Positions 44,081 through 51,252 of a stretch of DNA of 64,000 bases are shown here, piece by piece. A program made the translations under genes and the position numbers. Source of the DNA: Candidatus Thorarchaeota archaeon MP8T_1 (GTDB lineage Archaea; Asgardarchaeota; Thorarchaeia; Thorarchaeales; Thorarchaeaceae); assembly GCA_002825465.1 (NCBI GenBank), contig PJER01000006.1, positions 42,095 through 106,094 of the forward strand, given 5' to 3'. The notes under the pieces are model-generated. The model saw only the letters and a list, made by a program, of their open reading frames with translations, had not been told where the DNA came from and searched no databases. Numbering within the stretch: position 1 is the stretch's first letter; every line of letters starts with the position of its first letter.

Positions 44081-44516
44081 ATTCACAAGCAGTTATCACA
44101 AACACAGGTTCACAGAATTTGTGTGTGAATGGCGCCATAATTGTGAATGCTTTTTACGAAAAGGGTTTTTGCTTCCTTTTTCTATATGAAATGACCCTCA
44201 TAAACCTTCTTTTACCTGTGAATAGACACACCCCTTCGTTTCCTATGGAACTAAGTAATTGGACATATGAAATGCTTACTGCTTCATTCACAATGCATAT
44301 AGAATAGTGAATGATGAACAGGATGGACAAATTCCTTATTTTTTTAAATAAAGGGTTCATAATGCTTTTTTTATTAATATTCGACTAGAAAGGACGTGAG
44401 CACAAGAGAAACGAGATGGACGTGTCCCATATAGGTATAAACGTCCTATGTAGCTCTTATCTACGTATATTCAATTCACATACTCACACTTATTTGGACG
44501 CTGATACTATTTTGTT
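44081..44516. promoter_or_regulatory. 436-bp intergenic region with clustered TTCACA/TGTGAA hexamers
   Basis: No convincing gene is present. TTCACA or its complement occurs seven times: 44082, 44109, 44124, 44142, 44217, 44287 and 44475 (first base of each). The pair at 44109-44129 is a TTCACA-N9-TGTGAA inverted repeat. Further right are an AT-rich TTTATTAATATT stretch near 44370-44382, which could be a promoter, and a GGAC-GT-GTCC dyad at 44418-44427. The region most likely controls the downstream winged-helix gene. Confidence 0.45.
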
Positions 44517-45191
44517 GTGAATAACAAAGTTATAGATAGAACTCTCGAAGGTGAAAAAGAAGTGACTGATGGAGAAAGAACTAACTACGTCTATGAATTC
44601 ACATATAGTTCGGCTCCAGGCCTTCGTGAAATATTCCAGTGTAAATATGTTAGTCCGAGTGAAGCACTTAACAGATTCAAAAAGATCCTATCATTGACAG
44701 AAGCGCCATTTGATTTCAAGATCCTGGTGTCTGATGAAACTATGGGAGAAGAATCCAGTTTTCAGGTCAAAGGTGGAAGTATTGATGAGATGTTTGCCAA
44801 ATTCAAGGTATTTCTTGAAACTAGTACTGGTTACATCTTTGGAGAAGTAGCAGATGAGATTACAGAAACCAGCATGGACGAAACAAGATTGGAATCAATG
44901 AGTAACTACGAAAAGATGCAGGTAATCATCTATGCATCATTCAAGCATGGTAAATTTTCTTCTCTAGATGTTGCAGAAATCTATGAGGATACATTCAATG
45001 AGAATCTCCCTAAGAGTACAGCTTCAACTTATCTTGCCCGAATGTGGGATAATGGAAAGGGACATCTCGAGCGTTACGGAAATAGATCTGGGTATACATA
45101 CCGCCTCAAGACTGAGGTGAAAGAAGTCTTGAGAGAAACAGAGAGAGCAGAAGAGCTCTTAGCAGCCATCCAGATGCGAGTTCGTGATTAG
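44517..45191 (+). CDS. Unknown protein with C-terminal winged-helix-like domain
   Basis: The 224-residue protein has an N-terminal alpha/beta part (YVYEFTYSSAPGLREIFQCKYVSPSEALNRFKKIL; FDFKILVSDE) and a C-terminal helical part that looks like a winged helix: NYEKMQVIIYASFKHGKFSSLDVAEIYEDTF, LPKSTASTYLARMWDNGKGHLERYG, GYTYRLKTEVKEVL. DNA binding is therefore plausible. The GTG start lies directly after a long intergenic region rich in repeated TTCACA motifs, so it may regulate itself. No named family recognised. Confidence 0.7.
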   Translation: MNNKVIDRTLEGEKEVTDGERTNYVYEFTYSSAPGLREIFQCKYVSPSEALNRFKKILSLTEAPFDFKILVSDETMGEESSFQVKGGSIDEMFAKFKVFLETSTGYIFGEVADEITETSMDETRLESMSNYEKMQVIIYASFKHGKFSSLDVAEIYEDTFNENLPKSTASTYLARMWDNGKGHLERYGNRSGYTYRLKTEVKEVLRETERAEELLAAIQMRVRD

Positions 45192-45220
45192 CTAGCTTCT
45201 CTTCTGCTGTATAGTATCCT

Positions 45221-45236
45221 GTATTATTGGTATTAC
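45221..45236. repeat. GTAWTAC heptad pair 1 (convergent gap)
   Basis: GTATTAT-TG-GTATTAC, two heptads 9 bp apart, lies at the 3' ends of two convergent genes and overlaps the saccharopine dehydrogenase stop codon. A promoter role is unlikely here. Confidence 0.6.
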
Positions 45237-46549
45237 AAATCGTATGTATGTTCTTCTAAGGAGATACCTAGTGCAGCCAACTCGTTTAGAATTGGTTCGT
45301 ATATCTCAGGAATAATAGGACGATGTACACCAGTGATGTTGATCTTGCCTTCGAGAATCATCCTACTTGCAATTGCAACAGGAAGTGCAACTGTCCTTGA
45401 CATAGAACTATCACCATTTGGAATACCATAATCAATCATCGTTGATGTTATCTTCTGTTTCTTATTTGGATATTCGGCAATGAATTCATGGTGCATGACA
45501 AGCATGTCACGTTCACCAGGAGCATAGTTCAGCTTTTCTTCAAAGAGTGCACACAGTGCATCTAATCGTGTATTTGCCTTAGCGTTTATTTCTTTTTCAT
45601 CTAAGAGACCAAGCCATTCAAAACGAGAGATAACTTCGCTATTTGGCTCAATCTTACAAAATTCTGCAATCGCTTCCTTGAGGTCACTATCGCCAGCTGA
45701 TGTCAGCTCCCGCATCAACCCCGCATATGTCACTCCACTCAGCGACCGTTCTTCAATGTCAAGTAGACCTAAGTCGGCAATCTTGTCTAGGGTTTCGCAC
45801 CAGCCGGTATTTCTGAAGGTTCCTCTCAGCATGGTCTTTGTTTCTTGGATGTTGTATATGTCAATGTAAGACATACTATCTCTATTCGGATATCCTTCGA
45901 AGGGACCTATTCCAGGTACTTCCATGGGTTCACAATTTTGAAAGAGATCAGCACCTTTGATTTTTACTTCTTTTCCATTTCGCAGGAAGTGTGCATCATT
46001 TCGTCCTGCAAGTAAAACTCCACGAGGACTCCATGAGAGCTTGTATCCAAATGGATTGTCATTTGCATCAGGGGCTGGGAGACCTCCTGTAAAGGAAGTG
46101 AAACTCACAATCTTTCCGTTATTATTATGAACTTCATCAATGATTTTCATTGCACTCATATGATCGATACCAGGATCAACACCACATTCATTCAGAAGTA
46201 TGATACCTGCCTTTTGGGCTTCATCATTCAGTGCTTTCATTTCGTTCGAGATGTATGAAGTGGTACAGAATGGCTTCTTGTATTTGATGGCAACTTTTGC
46301 AGCCTTAACGTGGTATGTGTATGGAAGTAAAGAACATACAAGATCAACTTGTGAGGTCAGTTCATCAAGAAGACGATCATCTTTAGCTATATTGAAAGCT
46401 ACAGCCTCTGCATTCTTACAGCCTTTGATTAATTTCTCAGCTTTACTTACTGTTCTACTAGCGACCATTACATGGAAGCCATGATTACTAAGATAGTGGA
46501 TAAAGGGACGAGCTACAAGCCCGGCACCTAAACATAGCACTTTCTTCAT
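45233..46549 (-). CDS. Saccharopine dehydrogenase (glutamate-forming type)
   Basis: The 438-residue protein begins with a Rossmann motif (VLCLGAGLVARPFIHYL) and has LVCSLLPYTYHVKAAKVAI, NECGVDPGIDHMSAM, the TSFTGGLPAP segment and the C-terminal MSRTVALPVAIASRMIL. These match the LYS9/AASS saccharopine dehydrogenase family, which splits saccharopine into glutamate and aminoadipate semialdehyde. It lies 12 bp downstream of the lysine-ketoglutarate reductase gene on the same strand, so the pair forms the two-step saccharopine pathway. Direction (lysine breakdown versus synthesis) cannot be read from sequence, but nearby IorAB and acyl-CoA synthetase genes favour breakdown. Confidence 0.88.
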   Translation of the reverse strand: MKKVLCLGAGLVARPFIHYLSNHGFHVMVASRTVSKAEKLIKGCKNAEAVAFNIAKDDRLLDELTSQVDLVCSLLPYTYHVKAAKVAIKYKKPFCTTSYISNEMKALNDEAQKAGIILLNECGVDPGIDHMSAMKIIDEVHNNNGKIVSFTSFTGGLPAPDANDNPFGYKLSWSPRGVLLAGRNDAHFLRNGKEVKIKGADLFQNCEPMEVPGIGPFEGYPNRDSMSYIDIYNIQETKTMLRGTFRNTGWCETLDKIADLGLLDIEERSLSGVTYAGLMRELTSAGDSDLKEAIAEFCKIEPNSEVISRFEWLGLLDEKEINAKANTRLDALCALFEEKLNYAPGERDMLVMHHEFIAEYPNKKQKITSTMIDYGIPNGDSSMSRTVALPVAIASRMILEGKINITGVHRPIIPEIYEPILNELAALGISLEEHTYDL

Positions 46550-46561
46550 TTTGATATCACC

Positions 46562-47863
46562 CTAGTTCAGATATTCATTGAGATATTCGTAGTTCTTTGT
46601 TAATTTTCCACGATATACGATAATTGCATCCTTGATTTCTCTTGGTAAATCCAGGTCTTCAAAAGATGCCTTGAAATCAGCTTTTGCCAGTGGAGGTATG
46701 AAATCCAGTAGAGTACTCCCAAATGATGCTGATGCTTCACGAGGAAGTTCGCATGGTAAATTATCAACTGCCATGATTACTGGACCATCACCTTTTACAC
46801 CAAGTTCAATACGGTCCTCGTTGACTAAATAGACAAATGCAGGTTTAGCAGGAGTCGTACAATCAAGTGTGAATTCAATTGCACCTCCAACATCACACGA
46901 GATATCACCAATTACATGCAATTTACGTGAATCATCTTTCCAATGGTCACGAATGAAATCCTTAGTTATTAAACGAGGATATTTTTTGGTCCAATAGATG
47001 CAGTTCATAATGACTGTAAGATATTGTACATAGTTATGGAACACGCCACGGTATTTTTCGCTTCCAGATTTGTAGTAGTCTTGTAGCTCGAACTTAACCG
47101 AGGAATCTCTAGGGACAACCATATGTTCTTCTTTGAAGACACACTTGTACAACAGGTTGCTCCTTGGTTCAAGATTTGGAAGGTCTTCGGGTTGGATTTC
47201 TTTGTGTGGAAGCAAATCAAAGAGCTCTTGAGCTCCACGTGAAACATTTCCATAGCCTGCAAATCCTACAACAAAAGGTGTGAGTTCTTTGGGGAGTCCC
47301 TGATCTTGTATCCGTTTTCCAAGTAGCTTAAACTCCTCTTTCACTTCCTCAAGACCTGTGAGTTCAAGAGTAGGTTTCATTTCAGCAAATGGATTAGGTC
47401 TGATACCTTCAAGTTTTAGACGGTTTCCTAATACACGAAAAGTGTCAGAGATTCCAGCCATTCCAGCCCAATTTCCAAAGAAAATCAGACGACGGCCTTT
47501 TTCATCCACTATTCGTTCGTAGTCAATCAATGTGGATCCTGTGTCAATTATTTTTTGAAGCATAGGCATATTGTACTTCTGACCCTTGATAGTATGACTA
47601 AAGAAAACATAGGCTACATCTTTCTCAAAGAAATTGATTGGCATCTCTTTGATACCAAGAATGACAGGGACACCACTTCCTTTCAGTGGAATAGCAGTCG
47701 CGCCAGCCTTCTCAAATTCTTCCTCTGCGAATGCTCGCTGAGTACTGGGTTCAATCACAAATTCAATACCGTGCTCTTTAACAAGTGACTTTACTTGATC
47801 AGGAATAAGTGCAACCCTTGTTTCGAACGCTTTTTCTTCCTTCCGCAGACCAATCCGATTCAC
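46562..47863 (-). CDS. Lysine-ketoglutarate reductase (saccharopine-forming)
   Basis: The protein of about 433 residues starts NRIGLRKEEKAFETRVALIP, as in the alanine dehydrogenase/LKR superfamily, and contains GIKEMPINFFEKDVAYVFFSHTIKGQ, LIDYERIVDEKGRRLIFFGNWAGMAG and VVGFAGYGNVSRGAQEL, matching the LKR half of eukaryotic AASS. It condenses lysine with 2-oxoglutarate using NAD(P)H. The frame extends to 47977, but the GTG at 47861-47863 has GGAGG eight bases upstream and gives the family start. LKR and SDH are separate genes here, whereas animals and plants have them fused. Both regulatory motif types of this region lie in its divergent upstream gap. Confidence 0.87.
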   Translation of the reverse strand: MNRIGLRKEEKAFETRVALIPDQVKSLVKEHGIEFVIEPSTQRAFAEEEFEKAGATAIPLKGSGVPVILGIKEMPINFFEKDVAYVFFSHTIKGQKYNMPMLQKIIDTGSTLIDYERIVDEKGRRLIFFGNWAGMAGISDTFRVLGNRLKLEGIRPNPFAEMKPTLELTGLEEVKEEFKLLGKRIQDQGLPKELTPFVVGFAGYGNVSRGAQELFDLLPHKEIQPEDLPNLEPRSNLLYKCVFKEEHMVVPRDSSVKFELQDYYKSGSEKYRGVFHNYVQYLTVIMNCIYWTKKYPRLITKDFIRDHWKDDSRKLHVIGDISCDVGGAIEFTLDCTTPAKPAFVYLVNEDRIELGVKGDGPVIMAVDNLPCELPREASASFGSTLLDFIPPLAKADFKASFEDLDLPREIKDAIIVYRGKLTKNYEYLNEYLN

Positions 47864-47906
47864 GAAGTTCGCCTCCAAGTCTATTAGGAACACAGAGTGT
47901 TGAGAC

Positions 47907-47926
47907 CGTGGGCCCAGACACCCACG
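47907..47926. repeat. Inverted repeat CGTGGG/CCCACG before the LKR gene
   Basis: CGTGGG (47907-47912) and CCCACG (47921-47926) are separated by 8 bases, 44 bp upstream of the LKR start. A degenerate GGAACAC-AGA-GTGTT lies next to it at 47887-47901. Both may be operator or leader elements of the lysine operon. Confidence 0.35.
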
Positions 47927-47957
47927 CTTTAACTTTTCCGTGTCGGCTAATGTGTAT

Positions 47958-47973
47958 GTATTGATTGTATTAC
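47958..47973. repeat. GTAWTAC heptad pair 2 (divergent gap)
   Basis: GTATTGA-TT-GTATTAC, one exact and one partial heptad on a 9-bp period, lies between the divergent LKR gene and the small hypothetical gene at 48023. Confidence 0.55.
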
Positions 47974-47988
47974 ACAATTTGAAAAATC

Positions 47989-48002
47989 AGAACATGTGTT
48001 CT
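47989..48002. promoter_or_regulatory. Palindrome AGAACA-TG-TGTTCT
   Basis: The 6-bp arms match the GAACACGTGTTC palindromes near iorA, with centre TG instead of CG. It lies 20 bp upstream of the gene at 48023 and 126 bp upstream of the LKR start, so it could control either. Confidence 0.5.
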
Positions 48003-48022
48003 TTGAATTGTGTGTGACGGTC

Positions 48023-48310
48023 ATGACATCATATCTCTATCTATATGATTGTAAGGAAGCAAGACGTAGTAATGCTCGTCGAGTATCTTTTACAAAGGAG
48101 CTCTACGGATATACATACACTTGGAAGACAAAATCAGGAATTAAAGAAAAAAGAAAACCTGGTCTCCTAGATGAATGTGTAGGAGCTGAGGCTGTTGCAG
48201 ATTCAGCATTATTGGTTCCAGAGGATTGTCGTGTTCTATTTGATAGTCTGTTTTCAACATACAAAGATATTCTGATCCTTAAGGTGTATGAGATTGCTCA
48301 AGAGGTCTAG
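48023..48310 (+). CDS. Small conserved-looking hypothetical protein
   Basis: The 95-residue protein reads MTSYLYLYDCKEARRSNARRV, then FTKELYGYTYTWKTKSG, a basic KEKRKPGLLD segment and a helical C-terminus (DSALLVPEDCRVLFDSLFSTYKDILILKVYEIAQEV). The composition and codon use look genuine. I have a vague impression of similar small proteins in other Asgard genomes, but no function. The frame opens at 47996; the ATG at 48023 is preferred because it lies just downstream of the AGAACATGTGTTCT palindrome. Confidence 0.55.
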   Translation: MTSYLYLYDCKEARRSNARRVSFTKELYGYTYTWKTKSGIKEKRKPGLLDECVGAEAVADSALLVPEDCRVLFDSLFSTYKDILILKVYEIAQEV

Positions 48311-48327
48311 GTACGGGGCTGATTTTT

Positions 48328-48341
48328 GGAACACGTGTTCC
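48328..48341. promoter_or_regulatory. Palindrome GGAACACGTGTTCC (iorA upstream 1)
   Basis: A perfect 14-bp palindrome begins the 410-bp non-coding stretch 48311-48720 upstream of iorA. It is one of three in that stretch with core GAACACGTGTTC. Confidence 0.65.
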
Positions 48342-48445
48342 AGTTACTATTGCCCTAGCTAGTATCAGAATAAGAGCCAAGGAATATCTGGATAACACCC
48401 CATCATTTCCACTGCAGAAATAAAAAATGGTGTGCGTGCAAGCGA

Positions 48446-48506
48446 TCAATATATAGTATATAAAAATGGAGATAAATGGAAGCTGTTAAAACAGCTATTT
48501 ATACTT
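48446..48506. promoter_or_regulatory. AT-rich promoter-like stretch with dyad AGCTGTT-AA-AACAGCT
   Basis: This part of the long iorA upstream gap contains TATA-like runs (ATATATAGTATATAAAAA near 48449-48466; ATTTATACTT near 48497). Between them, at 48481-48496, lies a perfect 7-bp-arm dyad AGCTGTTAAAACAGCT. Transcription from the second TATA would give a leader of about 190 nt carrying two of the GAACACGTGTTC palindromes. The exact promoter is not certain. Confidence 0.4.
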
Positions 48507-48574
48507 GCCGTTATCGATTCTTATAGATAAATAGTTGATATTTTCTAGTGGAAATGAAGGGGTCTGGTAGGTTT

Positions 48575-48590
48575 TAGAACACGTGTTCTA
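48575..48590. promoter_or_regulatory. Palindrome TAGAACACGTGTTCTA (iorA upstream 2)
   Basis: A perfect 16-bp palindrome with core GAACACGTGTTC. It is three bases from a GTAWTAC heptad pair, so two regulators may compete or cooperate here. Confidence 0.65.
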
Positions 48591-48593
48591 ACT

Positions 48594-48609
48594 GTATTAC
48601 TGGTATTAC
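48594..48609. repeat. GTAWTAC heptad pair 3 (iorA upstream)
   Basis: GTATTAC-TG-GTATTAC is an exact direct repeat of the heptad on a 9-bp period. It lies between two GAACACGTGTTC palindromes, 112 bp upstream of iorA. Confidence 0.7.
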
Positions 48610-48622
48610 GATAAGAAAAGCA

Positions 48623-48638
48623 TGGAACACGTGTTCCA
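48623..48638. promoter_or_regulatory. Palindrome TGGAACACGTGTTCCA (iorA upstream 3)
   Basis: A perfect 16-bp palindrome 82 bp before the iorA start. The centre-to-centre distance to the previous copy (48 bp) is close to four to five helical turns. Confidence 0.65.
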
Positions 48639-48720
48639 AGTATCACTTGTCCAATACCACAAGACTATTACATAGTTCATAATCCCCGACGACATAGGTT
48701 TGAATGTGGAGGATCTGTGA

Positions 48721-50616
48721 TTGGCTAAACCTCAAGAACTAGTTGAAGACTCTCCTGGAAAGAAAGTACTCTTACTTGCTAACGAAGCTATTGCTAGAGG
48801 AGTACTTGAGGCTGGAGTCAGATTAGTAGCTCTCTATCCTGGAACACCCAGTAGTGAGATTGGAAATAATCTGACATTCATGGCGCCTGAGATTCCCAAT
48901 TTTTACTTTGAATTCAGTACCAACGAAAAGGTTGCACTAGAAGTTGCTGGAGCTGCCGCTGTAGCAGGAGTCCGGTCAATGATGGTCTGTAAAGGACCAG
49001 GTCTCAATGTAGCTGCAGACCCATTCTTCTCACTTGCTTATGTTGGAGTTCGAGCAGGTATGGTAATCGTTGTAGCTGATGATCCAAGTATGTGGAGCTC
49101 CCAGAACGAGAATGATAGCAGATACTACGCCTTGATGGGTAACATGCTCATGATGGAACCAAGTGATCCAATTGAATCCAAGTCGATGCTTCTTGAAGCA
49201 TATGATTTCTCGGAAAAATTCGAGATTCCTGTTCTCTTCAGGACCACAACTCGAGTCAATCACACAAGAGCTCCAATTGAGTTTGGATCCATACCTTCAC
49301 GTCCAGACAAAATTGAATTCGAAAAAGACCCCTTCCGTTTTGTACCCATTCCAGCTGTTGCACGCGTAAGACATCCATGGTTACTTGAACAGATTGAGAA
49401 AGCTCGAGAAGAGTCTGAAACCAGTCCTCTTAATTTCACTGAGGGTAAAGGAGATCTTGGAATAATAACTAGCGGAGTGTCTTACAACTATGTGAAGGAA
49501 GCTCTGTTGGAGCTGAATATCTCAGCAGAGATTCTGAAGCTTGGAATAACCCACCCAATTCCTGAGAAGAAAATCACAGAGTTTCTCCAGCGTCATGACA
49601 GAGTTGTTATTGTCGAAGAACTTGAACCATTCCTTGAAACACATGCACGTCGACTTGCGCATCTAGAAAAAATAAGTGTCGATATCCTTGGTAAGGAACA
49701 GGGTCTCTTTTCTCGTGTTGGTGAGTATAGTCCAAGGATTGTTATTGAAGCACTATGCAAGGTTAATAATTGTAATACACCTATTAATTGGGCAGAGATT
49801 GACCAGCGATCTCAATCAATCCAAGACCTCCCTCCGAGACCTCCCTTACTCTGCGCTGGTTGTCCACATCGAGCATCATACTATGCAATCCGGACTGCAA
49901 CAAGAGGGAAAGCAATCTATCCATCTGATATCGGCTGTTACACACTGAGTATTGCTCCCCCACTTGAAACCGCAGACATTCTCTTTGACATGGGTTCTTC
50001 AATAACAACCGCATGTGGAATTGCTGAGGTCACAGATCAAGATGTAGTTGCAACTATAGGAGACAGTACCTTCTTTGCATCTGGACTTCCAGGTATTGTT
50101 GATGCAGTATACAACCAACACAGGATTTGTCTAGTCGTATTAGATAATCGAACGACCGCGATGACTGGTCACCAACCTCATCCCGGAACTGGAATCACCG
50201 GCATGAGAAAAGAAGTTACTCCACTTGACATTGAAGAAGTCTGTAAGGGTCTTGGTGTAAAGTATGTAAAGACAATCAATCCCTTTGAATCCATTGCAGG
50301 TCTCGTTGCCGAAGTGAGAGAGATGGTGAAGTGGGCAAGGGAACATCACAGTCCCGCAGTCCTGATTAGTAAAGAGCCCTGCGCACTTTTGACTGCCGCA
50401 GATCGCCGTCGTGCAGGTGAAACTCCACCAAAATACTATGTTGACGAAGAGGAATGTACAGCTTGCAAACGTTGTCTTAATCGTCTATCTTGTCCTGCAA
50501 TGTATATGGACCCAGAAACTGAGAAGGCTGTAATAGATTCAACACAGTGTAATCTATGTGGAACCTGTGTTGCGGTATGTCCACAAGGAGCAATAAAGAG
50601 GGAGGAGGCAGAATAG
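48721..50616 (+). CDS. iorA: Indolepyruvate ferredoxin oxidoreductase alpha subunit
   Basis: The 631-residue protein has the pyrimidine-binding part (LLLANEAIARGVLEAGVRLVALYPGTPSSEI, NEKVALEVAGAAAVAG), a middle domain, the Cys-containing LCAGCPHRASYYAI, the TPP motif GDSTFFASGLPGIVDAVYN with NRTTAMTGHQPHPG, and a C-terminal 2x[4Fe-4S] ferredoxin (CTACKRCLNRLSC and CNLCGTCVAVCP). It oxidises aryl-2-oxoacids from aromatic amino acids to acyl-CoA. The start is TTG with GGAGG about eight bases before it. iorB follows with no gap. The long upstream region holds three GAACACGTGTTC palindromes and a heptad pair, implying tight control. Confidence 0.95.
   Translation: MAKPQELVEDSPGKKVLLLANEAIARGVLEAGVRLVALYPGTPSSEIGNNLTFMAPEIPNFYFEFSTNEKVALEVAGAAAVAGVRSMMVCKGPGLNVAADPFFSLAYVGVRAGMVIVVADDPSMWSSQNENDSRYYALMGNMLMMEPSDPIESKSMLLEAYDFSEKFEIPVLFRTTTRVNHTRAPIEFGSIPSRPDKIEFEKDPFRFVPIPAVARVRHPWLLEQIEKAREESETSPLNFTEGKGDLGIITSGVSYNYVKEALLELNISAEILKLGITHPIPEKKITEFLQRHDRVVIVEELEPFLETHARRLAHLEKISVDILGKEQGLFSRVGEYSPRIVIEALCKVNNCNTPINWAEIDQRSQSIQDLPPRPPLLCAGCPHRASYYAIRTATRGKAIYPSDIGCYTLSIAPPLETADILFDMGSSITTACGIAEVTDQDVVATIGDSTFFASGLPGIVDAVYNQHRICLVVLDNRTTAMTGHQPHPGTGITGMRKEVTPLDIEEVCKGLGVKYVKTINPFESIAGLVAEVREMVKWAREHHSPAVLISKEPCALLTAADRRRAGETPPKYYVDEEECTACKRCLNRLSCPAMYMDPETEKAVIDSTQCNLCGTCVAVCPQGAIKREEAE
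49763..49787. repeat. GTAWTAC heptads within iorA (weak)
   Basis: TTAATAA-TT-GTAATAC-AC-CTATTAA keeps the 9-bp period with one exact and two partial heptads inside the coding sequence. Confidence 0.3.
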
Positions 50617-51231
50617 ATGAATAGTAATACTAGTAATACAATTAATGTTGCCATTGCGGGAGTTGGTGGACAAGGAGTTCTTACTCTAGCAGAGCTTCTT
50701 GCTAAGACTGTATTAACTGAAGGAATGAATGTTCGTGTAGGCGAAATTCATGGAATGGCTCAGAGAGGTGGTCATGTTGTATGCACAGTCCGTATTGGTG
50801 ACAATGCAAGTGGTCCAGTCATTGATTCAGGATTTGCAGATCTCTTGGTTGGCTTCGAACCTGTCGAAACACTACGAGAAATCCACTTGGTGAAAAAGGG
50901 TGGTCTCGTTCTCATGAGTTCTCATATACAATATCCTGTTGCAGTTTCTATGGGCAAGGCTGAGTATCCCACTCATAATGAGATTCTGACATCGATTCGT
51001 AATTTCACAGACAAAATAATTGAGATTGATGCACAGAAGATTGCAATTGAAGCTGGAAGCCCACGAGCGCTAAACATGGTTATGTTTGGAGGAATAATTG
51101 GGACAAATATCGTACCTATCAGCAAAGAATCTGCACTCAAAGCAATCAGTGAAGCTTTCCCCAAGAAATTCGAAAAAATCAATGCAACAGCTGCCGAGAA
51201 CGGATTGGAGCACGTGAAGAAACTCATTTAA
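50617..51231 (+). CDS. iorB: Indolepyruvate ferredoxin oxidoreductase beta subunit
   Basis: The 204-residue protein is the gamma-type subunit of the 2-oxoacid oxidoreductase family: VAIAGVGGQGVLTLAELLAKT, GEIHGMAQRGGHVVCTVRIG, FADLLVGFEPVETLR and a C-terminal FGGIIGTN segment. It completes the IorAB enzyme. Its ATG directly follows the iorA stop, with GGAGGAGG upstream. The first ten codons (MNSNTSNTIN) are encoded by a GTAWTAC heptad pair, an unusual overlap of DNA motif and coding start. Confidence 0.95.
   Translation: MNSNTSNTINVAIAGVGGQGVLTLAELLAKTVLTEGMNVRVGEIHGMAQRGGHVVCTVRIGDNASGPVIDSGFADLLVGFEPVETLREIHLVKKGGLVLMSSHIQYPVAVSMGKAEYPTHNEILTSIRNFTDKIIEIDAQKIAIEAGSPRALNMVMFGGIIGTNIVPISKESALKAISEAFPKKFEKINATAAENGLEHVKKLI
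50624..50639. repeat. GTAWTAC heptad pair at the start of iorB
   Basis: GTAATAC-TA-GTAATAC, an exact direct repeat, occupies codons 3-8 of iorB and encodes Ser-Asn-Thr-Ser-Asn-Thr, a segment outside the conserved fold. Confidence 0.65.
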
Positions 51232-51236
51232 TATAC

Positions 51237-51252
51237 GTATTAATTGTAATAC
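51237..51252. repeat. GTAWTAC heptad pair (iorB/hypF convergent gap)
   Basis: GTATTAA-TT-GTAATAC fills the 20-bp gap between the convergent ends of iorB and hypF. Confidence 0.6.

Noticed and set aside
44077..44307. 76-codon frame in the intergenic region
   Set aside because: Odd composition, no ribosome site and clusters of TTCACA motifs; better explained as regulatory DNA.
47864..47977. Extended N-terminus of the LKR gene
   Set aside because: The extra residues do not resemble the family, and the GTG at 47861-47863 has a GGAGG site.
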